A stretch of DNA of 37,599 nt from an uncultured Flavobacteriales bacterium (GTDB lineage Bacteria > Bacteroidota > Bacteroidia > Flavobacteriales_D > Crocinitomicaceae): assembly GCA_903823565.1 (NCBI GenBank), contig CAIJTF010000078.1, positions 1 through 37,599 of the forward strand, given 5' to 3'. Numbering within the stretch: position 1 is the first letter of the stretch; every line of letters starts with the position of its first letter. The notes under the pieces were generated by a model. It saw nothing but the letters and a program-made list of their open reading frames with translations. It was not told the DNA's origin and ran no database searches. Positions 24,772-32,955 of this stretch are shown piece after piece. Position numbers and translations under genes: made by a program.

Positions 24772-25419
24772 ATGGCTGTTACCGTACAATCCTTTACTTT
24801 TAATGCCTTTCAAGAAAACACCTTTGTGGTTTCGGATGACGAAGGCAACGTAATGGTTTTTGATCCGGGATGTTATGAACGTTTTGAGGAAGAGGAATTA
24901 AAAGCGTACCTCAGTGAAAAACAGGGGAAAATTAGAAGGCTTTATAATACCCATGCTCACATTGACCATGTCCTAGGAAACGCATTTGTTTCGAACCTAA
25001 TTGGTACTGGTCTAGGCCTACATGAACTGGATGTTGCCACGTTGCAGCGTGTTCATCAATCGGCACACTTGTATGGTTTTGAGGGCTACGTACCATCCCC
25101 AGAACCGACGTTTTTTGTTAGCCATAACGAACTCCTTCAGGTTGGAGCGATGGAAGCACAGGTTTTATTCACGCCGGGGCATAGTCCAGGACATGTAGTA
25201 TATTACTTCGAGAAGGAGGGATTTGTTATAAATGGTGATGTATTGTTTCGTGGAAGCTTTGGTAGAACGGATTTGCCCGGTGGAAACATAGAAGATTTAA
25301 AGAACAGTATTTATAACGTGCTTTTTAGCTTGCCTGACGATACGGTCGTATATTGTGGACACGGACCATCAACAACCATAGGTCAAGAGAAAAAAACCAA
25401 CTATATCCTGCAGTTTTAA
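24772..25419 (+). CDS. metallo-beta-lactamase-fold hydrolase, glyoxalase II/YcbL-like
   Basis: The 215-residue cytoplasmic protein has the zinc-binding signature NTHAHIDH (His61, His63, Asp65, His66), then TPGHSPGHVVYY with His137, NGDVLFRGSFGRTD with Asp155, and CGHGPST with His197, the complete set for a binuclear metal site. The length matches the short YcbL type of hydroxyacylglutathione hydrolase-like enzymes, which lack the C-terminal substrate domain of true glyoxalase II, so thioester hydrolysis is likely but the substrate is open. Its stop overlaps the glycosyltransferase ATG by one base (TAATG). Confidence 0.88.
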   Translation: MAVTVQSFTFNAFQENTFVVSDDEGNVMVFDPGCYERFEEEELKAYLSEKQGKIRRLYNTHAHIDHVLGNAFVSNLIGTGLGLHELDVATLQRVHQSAHLYGFEGYVPSPEPTFFVSHNELLQVGAMEAQVLFTPGHSPGHVVYYFEKEGFVINGDVLFRGSFGRTDLPGGNIEDLKNSIYNVLFSLPDDTVVYCGHGPSTTIGQEKKTNYILQF

Positions 25420-26528
25420 TGAAGATTGCAATAAACTGTAGGCATCTTACTTCCGAAAAAATGGAAGGGTTTGGAACCTACACGTATGAATTGGTTTCGC
25501 GTTGGATTACACACCAAACATCGAGTGAGTTTATATTGCTGTATGACCGAAAACCTAAACATTTTCTTCCACAATTACCCCATGTTCAGCATGTTATACT
25601 TCCTCCGGCGACACGTCACCCAGTGCTTTACTGGTTTTGGTTTGAAATGCAAGTTTCAAGAATATTAAAAAAACATAAGGTTGATCTTTTTTTCTCTCCC
25701 GATGGCTACAATTGCCTTCGATCGAAAATCCCCAGTATAATTTCCATCCATGATTTAAATTTTGTCCATAACCCTAAGGATTTACCAAAAATACTATACC
25801 TCTATTTATCAAGGTATTTTCCCAAATTTTCTCAAAAAGCTGATACAATAATTACGGTTTCAAAGTATTCGAAGGAAGATATTGTTTCTACCTATAACCT
25901 TGACCCACAAAAGATTTCGGTGGTATACAATGCCGCGAGTGCAGTTTACAAACCACTAGAAGAAAGCGAACGTCAAGGGATCCGAAATACATATACCCAG
26001 GGTAAGCCTTTCATAATTTTTGTCGGATCCTTGCATCCGAGAAAGAATGTTCAGCGGCTTATAAATGCCTACCATCGGCTCAAATCACCCGAAGCAGACC
26101 TAATTATTGTGGGTAGTCCAATGTGGAAAAAAAAGGGGTTGAAAACGGAGGGGCCCCATCAAAGGAAAATTCACTTTACAGGATATTTACCTCAATCAGA
26201 AGTTGCACGGCTCATGGGGTCAGCAATGGCCTTAGCATACATCCCGTATTTCGAAGGATTTGGTATTCCTTTAGTAGAGGCGATTCAATGTGAAACCCCC
26301 ATTCTAGCAGCCAAAACAACAAGTTTACCTGAAATTGCCGGGAAAGCTGCCCTTTATTGCGATCCCTATGATGAGGCAGAAATTGCGGCTTGTCTCGAAC
26401 GAATTATGGTCGATTCTAGCTTACGGCAGCAATTGATTGAAGCTGGAAAAATTCAAAAAAAGCTATACAGCTGGGATAGAGCTGCAGATACCATATGGTC
26501 TATCTTTGAAACTACCGCAGGCATTTAA
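25419..26528 (+). CDS. glycosyltransferase family 4
   Basis: The start is the ATG at 25419, coupled to the previous stop, giving 369 residues (MKIAINCRHLTSEKMEGFG). The GT-B fold is shown by the N-terminal VDLFFSPDG and SIHDLNF region, the C-terminal FIIFVGSLHPRKNVQRLINAY, VGSPMWKKKG, and the donor site PYFEGFGIPLVEAIQCETP with the EX7E pattern, then TSLPEIAGKAALYCDPYDEAEI. It transfers a sugar from a nucleotide donor to a lipid or polysaccharide acceptor at the inner membrane. The acceptor cannot be read from the sequence. It has no sugar-gene neighbours and its 3' end overlaps paaD tail to tail by 17 bases. Confidence 0.9.
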   Translation: MKIAINCRHLTSEKMEGFGTYTYELVSRWITHQTSSEFILLYDRKPKHFLPQLPHVQHVILPPATRHPVLYWFWFEMQVSRILKKHKVDLFFSPDGYNCLRSKIPSIISIHDLNFVHNPKDLPKILYLYLSRYFPKFSQKADTIITVSKYSKEDIVSTYNLDPQKISVVYNAASAVYKPLEESERQGIRNTYTQGKPFIIFVGSLHPRKNVQRLINAYHRLKSPEADLIIVGSPMWKKKGLKTEGPHQRKIHFTGYLPQSEVARLMGSAMALAYIPYFEGFGIPLVEAIQCETPILAAKTTSLPEIAGKAALYCDPYDEAEIAACLERIMVDSSLRQQLIEAGKIQKKLYSWDRAADTIWSIFETTAGI

Positions 26529-26997
26529 AATAATCAAACGGTTCAAGGCAATCTTGGCATTGAAAATGTGCCTTGCATGCGGTGCTGCTGAATTGGCTAA
26601 TCATCTTTGTGTGCTTAGATTTACACAGCGGACAGGGTACGATGGGGTCTTTGGAAAACAAAACGCTTTTATCCACCTCGTCGACCGGAGGCGCGATTCC
26701 ATAGGCTTCAAGTTTGCGTTTTCCTTCCTCTGAAAGCCAATCTGTTGTCCAAGCAGGGGACAAGGATGATACAATTTCAACATTTGAAATACCTTTGCTC
26801 AACAAGGCTTCTTTGATTTCGGATTCGATCGTTTTCATAGCAGGGCATCCGCTATACGTCGGTGTAATTTCCACCACCCAGATACCGTCTTTTTGGGATA
26901 TGGAACGAAGTATTCCTAAATCTTTGATGGTAAGGACCGGAACCTCAGGGTCATGAACATTGGAAACAATAGCATCTATAGAATCAACAGTTACCAT
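26512..26997 (-). CDS. paaD: PaaD, iron-sulfur maturation protein of phenylacetyl-CoA epoxidase
   Basis: The 161 residues consist of a DUF59/MIP18 domain (DPEVPVLTIKDLGIL, TPTYSGCPAMKTIE) followed by a C-terminal zinc ribbon with CPLC and CQDC, the layout of PaaD. It is thought to help insert iron-sulfur clusters into the reductase PaaE. It overlaps paaC by seven bases and ends the minus-strand paaABCD operon. Length agrees with the E. coli protein. Confidence 0.92.
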   Translation of the reverse strand: MVTVDSIDAIVSNVHDPEVPVLTIKDLGILRSISQKDGIWVVEITPTYSGCPAMKTIESEIKEALLSKGISNVEIVSSLSPAWTTDWLSEEGKRKLEAYGIAPPVDEVDKSVLFSKDPIVPCPLCKSKHTKMISQFSSTACKAHFQCQDCLEPFDYFKCLR

Positions 26998-27746
26998 TGC
27001 ATGTTGGGATAAGCTCTCTGCATGTATTGCAATTGAGCCAAGAGAAAACCCATGTTTTCGCTATGCATTCCCTGTCTGCCTTTACCAAAATACCCTTTAT
27101 TTTCTGGTACAATCAAGGTACCCTGAATCAATACCTTTTCTACCGTTTCTAACCAGGGTTTTCTTAAGGATTGAATGGCTGGAATTACACCTAATGCTTG
27201 TAAGGACTCTTCGGTGTCATCCGTATAAAAAAGCTCCTCCGTATAACGCCATAGGCTGTAAATAGCAAGTTGAGTTCGCTCGTTGGAATCCACTGTGCCA
27301 TCTCCAAGGCGTATTACCCATTCTGCAGAATGTTTAAAGTGGTATCGGGTCTCTTTGAGCGATTTTTCAGCAATGGCCGCTAAACGTGCATCCGAGGAAT
27401 GAACCAATTGCTCCCATAACAATTTACGGTAGGTGTCAAAGAAAAATTGACGAACGATAGTATCAGCAAAATTTCCGTTGGGTTGCTCGGTAAGGATCGC
27501 ATTGAAATATTCATGTTCAAGTCGTAAAAAAGCCAAGGCATCGGCATCCTTGTTTTCTCCTTGTACCTCAGCAGCGTAGGTGTAAATATTCGTTGCTTGA
27601 CCAATTAAATCTAAAGCCGTATTGGTGAGTGCAATATCTTCCTCTAAAATGGGGCCATGTCCACACCACTCTGACAAACGCTGACCTAAAATCAGGCTAT
27701 CATCCCCTAAGCGCAACAAAAAAGTTAGCAACGGTTTTTTCTCCAT
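26991..27746 (-). CDS. paaC: PaaC, structural subunit of phenylacetyl-CoA epoxidase
   Basis: The 251-residue ferritin-like helical protein has the family patterns LLRLGDDSLILGQRLSEWCG, EDIALTNTALDLIGQATN, and later YHFKHSAEWVIRLGDGT and ELFYTDD. PaaC pairs with PaaA in the epoxidase core and lacks its own metal centre. The gene begins one base after the paaB stop and overlaps paaD by seven. Confidence 0.95.
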   Translation of the reverse strand: MEKKPLLTFLLRLGDDSLILGQRLSEWCGHGPILEEDIALTNTALDLIGQATNIYTYAAEVQGENKDADALAFLRLEHEYFNAILTEQPNGNFADTIVRQFFFDTYRKLLWEQLVHSSDARLAAIAEKSLKETRYHFKHSAEWVIRLGDGTVDSNERTQLAIYSLWRYTEELFYTDDTEESLQALGVIPAIQSLRKPWLETVEKVLIQGTLIVPENKGYFGKGRQGMHSENMGFLLAQLQYMQRAYPNMQW

Positions 27747-27747
27747 A

Positions 27748-28035
27748 CTACATATGTTCTATACCTTCTGGTAGGTTGTAAAAAGTAGGATGTCGGTAAA
27801 CTTTGTCATCGGATGGCTCAAAAAATGCATCCATCTCTGATGGATCGGATGCAATGATAAGGGAGGATGGAACCACCCAAATAGAAATTCCTTCTGATCT
27901 TCTTGTGTAGACATCGCGGGCATTTTGAATTGCCATAGAAGCATCGGACGCTCGCAAACTACCTACGTGCTTATGGTTTAACCCTTGTTTACTTCGAATA
28001 AAAACTTCCCAAAGAGGCCATTCGTTAGATGACAT
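27748..28035 (-). CDS. paaB: PaaB, small subunit of phenylacetyl-CoA epoxidase
   Basis: The 95 residues match the length of E. coli PaaB and its sequence pattern: WPLWEVFIRSKQGLNHKHVG, then NARDVYTRRSEGISIWVV and YRHPTFYNLPEGIEHM. It bridges PaaAC units in the complex and is needed for electron transfer from PaaE. It lies 11 bases after paaA and one base before paaC. Confidence 0.95.
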   Translation of the reverse strand: MSSNEWPLWEVFIRSKQGLNHKHVGSLRASDASMAIQNARDVYTRRSEGISIWVVPSSLIIASDPSEMDAFFEPSDDKVYRHPTFYNLPEGIEHM

Positions 28036-28046
28036 AGGCGTTTAAT

Positions 28047-28985
28047 TTAGTTGGTTTGATGTTTTTTTGCATAGGCTAAAGCGGCCTCTCTGACCCATTC
28101 TCCGTCCTTTTTGGCTTTTATTCTTGCTTCAATTCGTTCTTTATTGCACGGACCATTGCCTCCAACAACCTGCCAAAACTCATCCCAGTCAATATCTCCG
28201 AAGTCATAGTGACCGCGCGACTCATTCCATGCTAGAGCGGGATCGGGTAAGGTTAGCCCTATGAGTTCCGCTTGGGGAACAGTAGCATCCACGAACATTT
28301 GCCTAAGTTCGTCGTTTGTATGCCGTTTAATTCTCCATCTAATCGATTGTTCGGTATGTTTTGAATCCGCATCACTGGGACCAAACATCATTAGGGATGG
28401 CCACCAAAAGCGGTTGACGGCATCTTGTGCCATGGCTTTTTGCTCCTCTGTTCCTTTCATCAGGTTGGAAATTATCTCATACCCTTGGCGTTGGTGAAAG
28501 GACTCTTCCTTGCATATTTTAACCATTGCCCTTGCGTAAGGTCCATAAGAAGTCCTGCATAGCGGAACTTGATTCATGATGGCTGCTCCGTCTACCAACC
28601 AACCGATGGCACCAATGTCCGCCCAAGTAAGCGTGGGATAATTAAAAATGGATGAATATTTTACCTTTCCCGCGTGAAGGTCGTCAATGGTATCCTCACG
28701 GCTAACTCCTAAGGTTTCTGTTGCCGAATAGAGATACAATCCATGGCCGGCCTCGTCTTGAACTTTTGCAAGCAAGACCGCCTTACGACGCAGACTCGGA
28801 GCCCTGGTGATCCAGTTGCCTTCTGGTAACATTCCAACGATTTCACTATGTGCATGCTGAGAAATTTGACGAATCAGTGTTTTTCGGTACGACTCAGGCA
28901 TCCAATCGTTGGGTTCAATTTTAATATCCTTATCAATTTTCTCTTGAAATTCCTTCTCCAGTTTATCTTGAATAAGTGTATCCAT
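28047..28985 (-). CDS. paaA: PaaA, catalytic di-iron subunit of phenylacetyl-CoA epoxidase
   Basis: The 312-residue ferritin-like protein carries the di-iron ligands in QHAHSEIVG (Glu48), [11 protein letters not shown] (Glu78, His81) and [10 protein letters not shown] (Glu161, His164), plus the substrate-region sequence [20 protein letters not shown]. It adds one oxygen atom to the ring of phenylacetyl-CoA using O2 and electrons from PaaE. It is the first gene of paaABCD and has a TATCTTTG promoter element 20 bases before the ATG. Confidence 0.96.
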   Translation of the reverse strand: MDTLIQDKLEKEFQEKIDKDIKIEPNDWMPESYRKTLIRQISQHAHSEIVGMLPEGNWITRAPSLRRKAVLLAKVQDEAGHGLYLYSATETLGVSREDTIDDLHAGKVKYSSIFNYPTLTWADIGAIGWLVDGAAIMNQVPLCRTSYGPYARAMVKICKEESFHQRQGYEIISNLMKGTEEQKAMAQDAVNRFWWPSLMMFGPSDADSKHTEQSIRWRIKRHTNDELRQMFVDATVPQAELIGLTLPDPALAWNESRGHYDFGDIDWDEFWQVVGGNGPCNKERIEARIKAKKDGEWVREAALAYAKKHQTN

Positions 28986-29005
28986 GGTGATTTTTAAACG
29001 TGAAA

Positions 29006-29013
29006 CAAAGATA
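29006..29013 (-). promoter_or_regulatory. probable -7 element of the paaABCD promoter
   Basis: On the minus strand the bases read TATCTTTG, a full match to TAnnTTTG, 20 bases before the paaA ATG. The -33 position reads GGTT, a weak match. It lies in a 139-base region shared with the divergent paaE promoter. Confidence 0.55.
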
Positions 29014-29100
29014 AGGAAATCGTAGGTAATCTAACCTTTATAAGCAGAAAGTCTACTATTTCTTATCGATGATTCAAACAAGAGATCGAAATGAATTGTT

Positions 29101-29108
29101 TACTTTTG
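29101..29108 (+). promoter_or_regulatory. probable -7 element of the paaE operon promoter
   Basis: TACTTTTG fits TAnnTTTG and ends 16 bases before the ATG at 29125. With the paaA element it makes a back-to-back promoter pair about 90 bases apart, where a common regulator could bind. Confidence 0.5.
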
Positions 29109-29124
29109 AGCACAATTTTGATTC

Positions 29125-30192
29125 ATGTCCTTAAAATTTCAACGTCTTACCCTTATTTCCAAGCGTTTTTTAACGGAAGATGCGGTAGAGCTAACCGTTG
29201 AAGTTCCTGAAGAAATTCGACCGGCCTTTGGTTTTATTGCAGGACAGTACCTTACGTTTCGAACGATGAATGCGGGATCGGAAATAAGGCGTTCCTATTC
29301 CTTGTGTTCCGCTCCACATGAAAACCGTTGGACGGTTGGCATCAAGCGCGTTGAAGGGGGGGTGTTTTCGAATTTTGCGGTCCATGAATTATCCGTAGGA
29401 TCAACCCTTGAAGCGTTACCACCGATGGGGAATTTCAATTACCCAACGGACCCAAACCATGCGAAGCATGTTGTACTTTTCGCAGCAGGAAGTGGAATTA
29501 CCCCAATTCTTTCTATCATTAAATCCATCCTCCACGAAGAACCTGCGTCAACCGTGACCTTGTTCTATGGCAACAAGGGGTTCTCGCAAGTTATGTTCGC
29601 TGAAGAAATCGAACAAATAAAAAATTCCTTCCTTACCCGCTTTAGGGTTTTTCACATTTTTAGTAGGGAAAGTCAAGGAATTCCAATTCAGAAGGGAAGA
29701 ATTGATGGTGATCGGATCAAGGCTTTGGATCAGGCTTTTTTAACAGGAATCTCAATTGATGATGTGTTTGTTTGCGGTCCTGAAACCATGATATTTGCAG
29801 TTAAAGATTATTTTCTCGATAAAGGTCTGTCAAAGGATAAAATTCATTTTGAATTGTTTCATTCCAATGCCGCGCTCCAGAAGAAAAAAGAAAACCATAG
29901 GGCCCCGGAGGAAGGCTGCGAGGTTTCTTTAGTACTAGACGATGATGTGATTTCATTCACAATGGATGCTAGCGATGGAAGTATTTTAGAGGCGGCTCAA
30001 AAGGCGGGTGCCGATGTTCCGTACGCCTGCAAAGGGGGTGTTTGTTGCACGTGCAAAGCAAAAATTTTAGAAGGGTCTGCATCCATGATGGTCAACTATG
30101 CCTTGGAACCAGACGAGGTGGCACGTGGGTATGTCCTTACCTGTCAAGCCATTCCTGACACGAATAAATTAACGGTTTCATTTGACGAATAA
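29125..30192 (+). CDS. paaE: PaaE, phenylacetyl-CoA epoxidase reductase (copy 1)
   Basis: The 355-residue protein has a ferredoxin-reductase module with the flavin site RSYSLC (56-61), the nucleotide site GSGITPILS (122-130) and CGPETM (217-222), then a plant-type [2Fe-2S] domain with Cys302, Cys307, Cys310 and Cys340. It passes electrons from NADPH through FAD and the cluster to the di-iron centre of PaaA. The length is that of E. coli PaaE (356). It heads a plus-strand operon with a second PaaE-like gene starting two bases after its stop, and stands divergent from paaABCD. Confidence 0.93.
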   Translation: MSLKFQRLTLISKRFLTEDAVELTVEVPEEIRPAFGFIAGQYLTFRTMNAGSEIRRSYSLCSAPHENRWTVGIKRVEGGVFSNFAVHELSVGSTLEALPPMGNFNYPTDPNHAKHVVLFAAGSGITPILSIIKSILHEEPASTVTLFYGNKGFSQVMFAEEIEQIKNSFLTRFRVFHIFSRESQGIPIQKGRIDGDRIKALDQAFLTGISIDDVFVCGPETMIFAVKDYFLDKGLSKDKIHFELFHSNAALQKKKENHRAPEEGCEVSLVLDDDVISFTMDASDGSILEAAQKAGADVPYACKGGVCCTCKAKILEGSASMMVNYALEPDEVARGYVLTCQAIPDTNKLTVSFDE

Positions 30193-30193
30193 T

Positions 30194-31231
30194 ATGGGAT
30201 TACTTTCTTTTTTCAGTAAAAATAAATCCAATGCATGGGTAAATTGTAGGGTTTCAAACGTCAAAAACCTTTCCCGAGACTTCAAGGTCTTTAGTTTAAT
30301 GCCAAAGGAGGAAAATAAACCCTTGGTTTTCATCCCAGGACAATACATCACTATCGAACAAACGATTCAAGGAGAAGTCCTGCGAAGGTCTTATTCCATT
30401 TGTGGAGAACATCAAAATGGAATTCAAATTGGGGTAAAAAAAATCAGTAACGGTCGAATGTCCACGTTTTTGCATGATGAAATAGTGGAAGGATCAGAAT
30501 TAAAGGTGCATGTTCCTGAAGGAAATTTTACATTGGGCGCGGAAAAAAAGGTCTGTGCGTTCGTCGCAGGGAGTGGGATTACCCCCTTGGCCTCTATGAT
30601 TCAATCGTACCAGTCCAACATTAATCTTAGGGTGTTTTTCAGTGTGCGAAAGAAGGAGGATGTCCTTTTCTCTGACCTTTTGAATCAAACCCATGCTACG
30701 GTTTATTTAAGCCAAGAAGAGGCAAGTGGTTTTAAAACGGGTCGCTTGACGTATGAGGCGTTAGTAGATGAGATTAAAACCGATTTGTCGCTCTTGCAAT
30801 CGGATGTTTTCCTTTTGTGCGGTCCCAATGGTTTTATGGATGAAATTGAGCGATGCCTTCGGTTTTTTGGCGTTGATGAAGGGAAGATTAAAAGAGAGTT
30901 TTTCATTCCTCCTACACCAAAAGAAGCGGTACAGCCTAAAAAGTTTTCTGGAACCTGTGAGGTTGTTGTAACGCTTGATGGTCAAGAAAAAAAGCTTCAA
31001 ATTGAATCCGGAAAAAAAACCCTTCTTGAGCATTTTGAAGAAGCTAGGATTGATCCCCCGTATTCCTGTCGAGGTGGGGTGTGCAGTTCTTGCAAGGCAA
31101 AGATTAATGAAGGCGAGGTTACGATGAGGCAAAACTATACCCTAACCGATAAAGAGATTGCTCAAGGGTACGTGTTAACCTGTCAAGCCGAACCAGTCAG
31201 TAATAAAATCGTTATAAGTTTTGATGAGTAA
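30194..31231 (+). CDS. PaaE-like flavin/[2Fe-2S] reductase (copy 2)
   Basis: The ATG at 30194 is used (345 residues); a TTG at 30182 would overlap copy 1. The architecture equals copy 1: RSYSIC at 65-70, AGSGITPLAS around 125-134, CGPNGF around 209-214, and cluster cysteines 292, 297, 300 and 330 in CRGGVCSSC and GYVLTCQAEP. The two share the C-terminal blocks CKAKI, GYVLTCQA and ISFDE/VSFDE but are widely different elsewhere, so the duplication is old. It has an extra N-terminal segment MGLLSFFSKNKSNAW. It may serve the same epoxidase, or another oxygenase such as a related di-iron enzyme; the sequence does not decide. Confidence 0.85.
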   Translation: MGLLSFFSKNKSNAWVNCRVSNVKNLSRDFKVFSLMPKEENKPLVFIPGQYITIEQTIQGEVLRRSYSICGEHQNGIQIGVKKISNGRMSTFLHDEIVEGSELKVHVPEGNFTLGAEKKVCAFVAGSGITPLASMIQSYQSNINLRVFFSVRKKEDVLFSDLLNQTHATVYLSQEEASGFKTGRLTYEALVDEIKTDLSLLQSDVFLLCGPNGFMDEIERCLRFFGVDEGKIKREFFIPPTPKEAVQPKKFSGTCEVVVTLDGQEKKLQIESGKKTLLEHFEEARIDPPYSCRGGVCSSCKAKINEGEVTMRQNYTLTDKEIAQGYVLTCQAEPVSNKIVISFDE

Positions 31232-31913
31232 AACGATTATTGTTTGCGGAGCATCCCAAGGCATTGGAGCAGAAATCGTTCATGAACTTGCACGCGATTC
31301 CAGTAATGTTATTTATGCGCTAAGTAGAAATAAGGAGCGGATGGATGAACAATTTAAGGGGTATAGCAACGTGCATCCTGTATCCTTTGATTTATCTAAA
31401 AAGGTAAAGGAACAAGTTGCGAATTTATTCGATGGATTGGAGTCCATTGATCTGTTAATTAACAATGCGGGATACTTGGTCAAAGAAGATTTTTCAAATA
31501 CCTCCGAAGAGCAATACCATAGAAGCCTTCAGGTTAATTACCTAGGGCCTGTCATCTTGATTCAATCCTTGTTAAACTCTTTGTTGCGTGGCCACGCCCA
31601 CGTGGTTAATATTAGTACCATGGGAGCTGTTCAAGGCAGTGTTAAATTTCCGGGACTTACGGCCTACGCCTCATCGAAAGCGGCGCTTTGTACATTTACC
31701 GAAGTGTTTGCGGAAGAATTTAAAGCGGAAACTATACGAATGAATTGTTTGTGTCTAGGGGCGGTAAACACGGAAATGTTGCAACAGGCCTTCCCCGGTT
31801 ATGAAGCAAGTACAAGCCCCAAAGAAATGGCCTCTTTCGTTGTTAATTTTGCTTTGAAAGCGGGTTTATTAATGAATGGTAAAATCGTTTCCGTATCGTC
31901 TTCTACTCCCTAA
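31224..31913 (+). CDS. short-chain dehydrogenase/reductase
   Basis: The ATG at 31224 gives 229 residues and overlaps copy 2 of the reductase by eight bases. The Rossmann cofactor loop is GASQGIG (9-15), NNAG is at 80-83, and the catalytic Ser131, Tyr148 and Lys152 (TAYASSKAAL) are all present. It is a classical SDR, with NAD(P) preference undetermined. It is not a usual paa gene. In this operon it might act on a hydroxyacyl-CoA or an aldehyde intermediate, which is inference from position only. Confidence 0.88.
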   Translation: MSKTIIVCGASQGIGAEIVHELARDSSNVIYALSRNKERMDEQFKGYSNVHPVSFDLSKKVKEQVANLFDGLESIDLLINNAGYLVKEDFSNTSEEQYHRSLQVNYLGPVILIQSLLNSLLRGHAHVVNISTMGAVQGSVKFPGLTAYASSKAALCTFTEVFAEEFKAETIRMNCLCLGAVNTEMLQQAFPGYEASTSPKEMASFVVNFALKAGLLMNGKIVSVSSSTP

Positions 31914-31956
31914 CGGTCCATTTTTTTCTTGCGTTTATTTTAAATATATTTACGAG

Positions 31957-32955
31957 GTGTTGCGCCCACTGACCTTGCTTTTCGTTTTTTGCCTTGGAAT
32001 GATCATCAAGGCACAAGATATCCATTGGTCACAATTCAACGATAACCCCTTGTTTCTTAATCCAGCAAAAACAGGTGAATTTCAAGGAAGCACGCGATTT
32101 ATCGGGAATTTTAAAGACCAATGGCGCAGTGTTTCGTTACCTTTTCAAACGTTCAATGCTACGATTGACGGAAAATTAAAGCGCATCAATTATGGGATTA
32201 TACTCTTCCACGACCAAGCCGGAGATGGAAAATTAAAGACGATAGAAGCGCAACTCACCTTATCAAAGGCCTTTAAATTGACTCAAGATTCCATACATAT
32301 CCTAAGTGGTGGTGTGAACGTTGGTATAAACCAAAGGCAAGTAAATACCGATGCTTTCTACTTTGATGTGCAATATAACGGTTACATTTTCAACCCTTTA
32401 CTCCCTACCAATGAGCCGTTTCAAACCGACCGTAAAACCAACCTAACCTTGGGAACCGGAGCGCAATACACCTACCATCTTTCTCCGCGTAAGTATCTTA
32501 AATTTGGCATAGGGGCCTTTAATTTAAACCAACCGAACCAAGGTTTTTATCAAGACGAAATTAAGCGTGATGTCCGGTGGTTATCCCATGCAGCGGGAAG
32601 TTATCCCATCAACCAACAATGGGATTTTTTGCCTTCTTTACAGTTTACTAAACAAGGGACCTACAGCGAAGTTATGGTAGGCGCATCTGCGCGTTATTAT
32701 TTACCAGGAAGCGATAACACCTATATTCACAAAGCCTTATTAGCCGGAGTCTTCGTGCGGGCAAAAGATGCACAAATCCTAACCCTTGGATGCGAATATA
32801 AGGATTGGTTTGTTGGGTTAAGTTATGACATCAATACGTCAAAGTTGGTTCCTGCAAGTAAGGCGCGAGGTGGATTTGAAATCGCGGTTCGATATATACT
32901 ATACCGCTTTAAACCAAAACGAATTGAACACCGCGTATGCCCCGACTTTATCTAG
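31957..32955 (+). CDS. PorP/SprF family outer-membrane protein
   Basis: The mature N terminus QDIHWSQFNDNPLFLNPAKTG is the PorP/SprF family signature; further on come GNFKDQWRSVSLPFQTFNATIDGK and a series of amphipathic strands ending FEIAVRYILY. The family forms beta-barrels that hold type B T9SS substrates at the cell surface. No ATG is in a sensible place: the signal peptide LRPLTLLFVFCLGMIIKAQ begins with GTG at 31957 or TTG at 31960, and GTG is chosen. A TATATTTA just upstream may be its -7 element. It overlaps the next gene by 19 bases and would be a plausible partner for the type B protein at 20878. Confidence 0.85.
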   Translation: MLRPLTLLFVFCLGMIIKAQDIHWSQFNDNPLFLNPAKTGEFQGSTRFIGNFKDQWRSVSLPFQTFNATIDGKLKRINYGIILFHDQAGDGKLKTIEAQLTLSKAFKLTQDSIHILSGGVNVGINQRQVNTDAFYFDVQYNGYIFNPLLPTNEPFQTDRKTNLTLGTGAQYTYHLSPRKYLKFGIGAFNLNQPNQGFYQDEIKRDVRWLSHAAGSYPINQQWDFLPSLQFTKQGTYSEVMVGASARYYLPGSDNTYIHKALLAGVFVRAKDAQILTLGCEYKDWFVGLSYDINTSKLVPASKARGGFEIAVRYILYRFKPKRIEHRVCPDFI

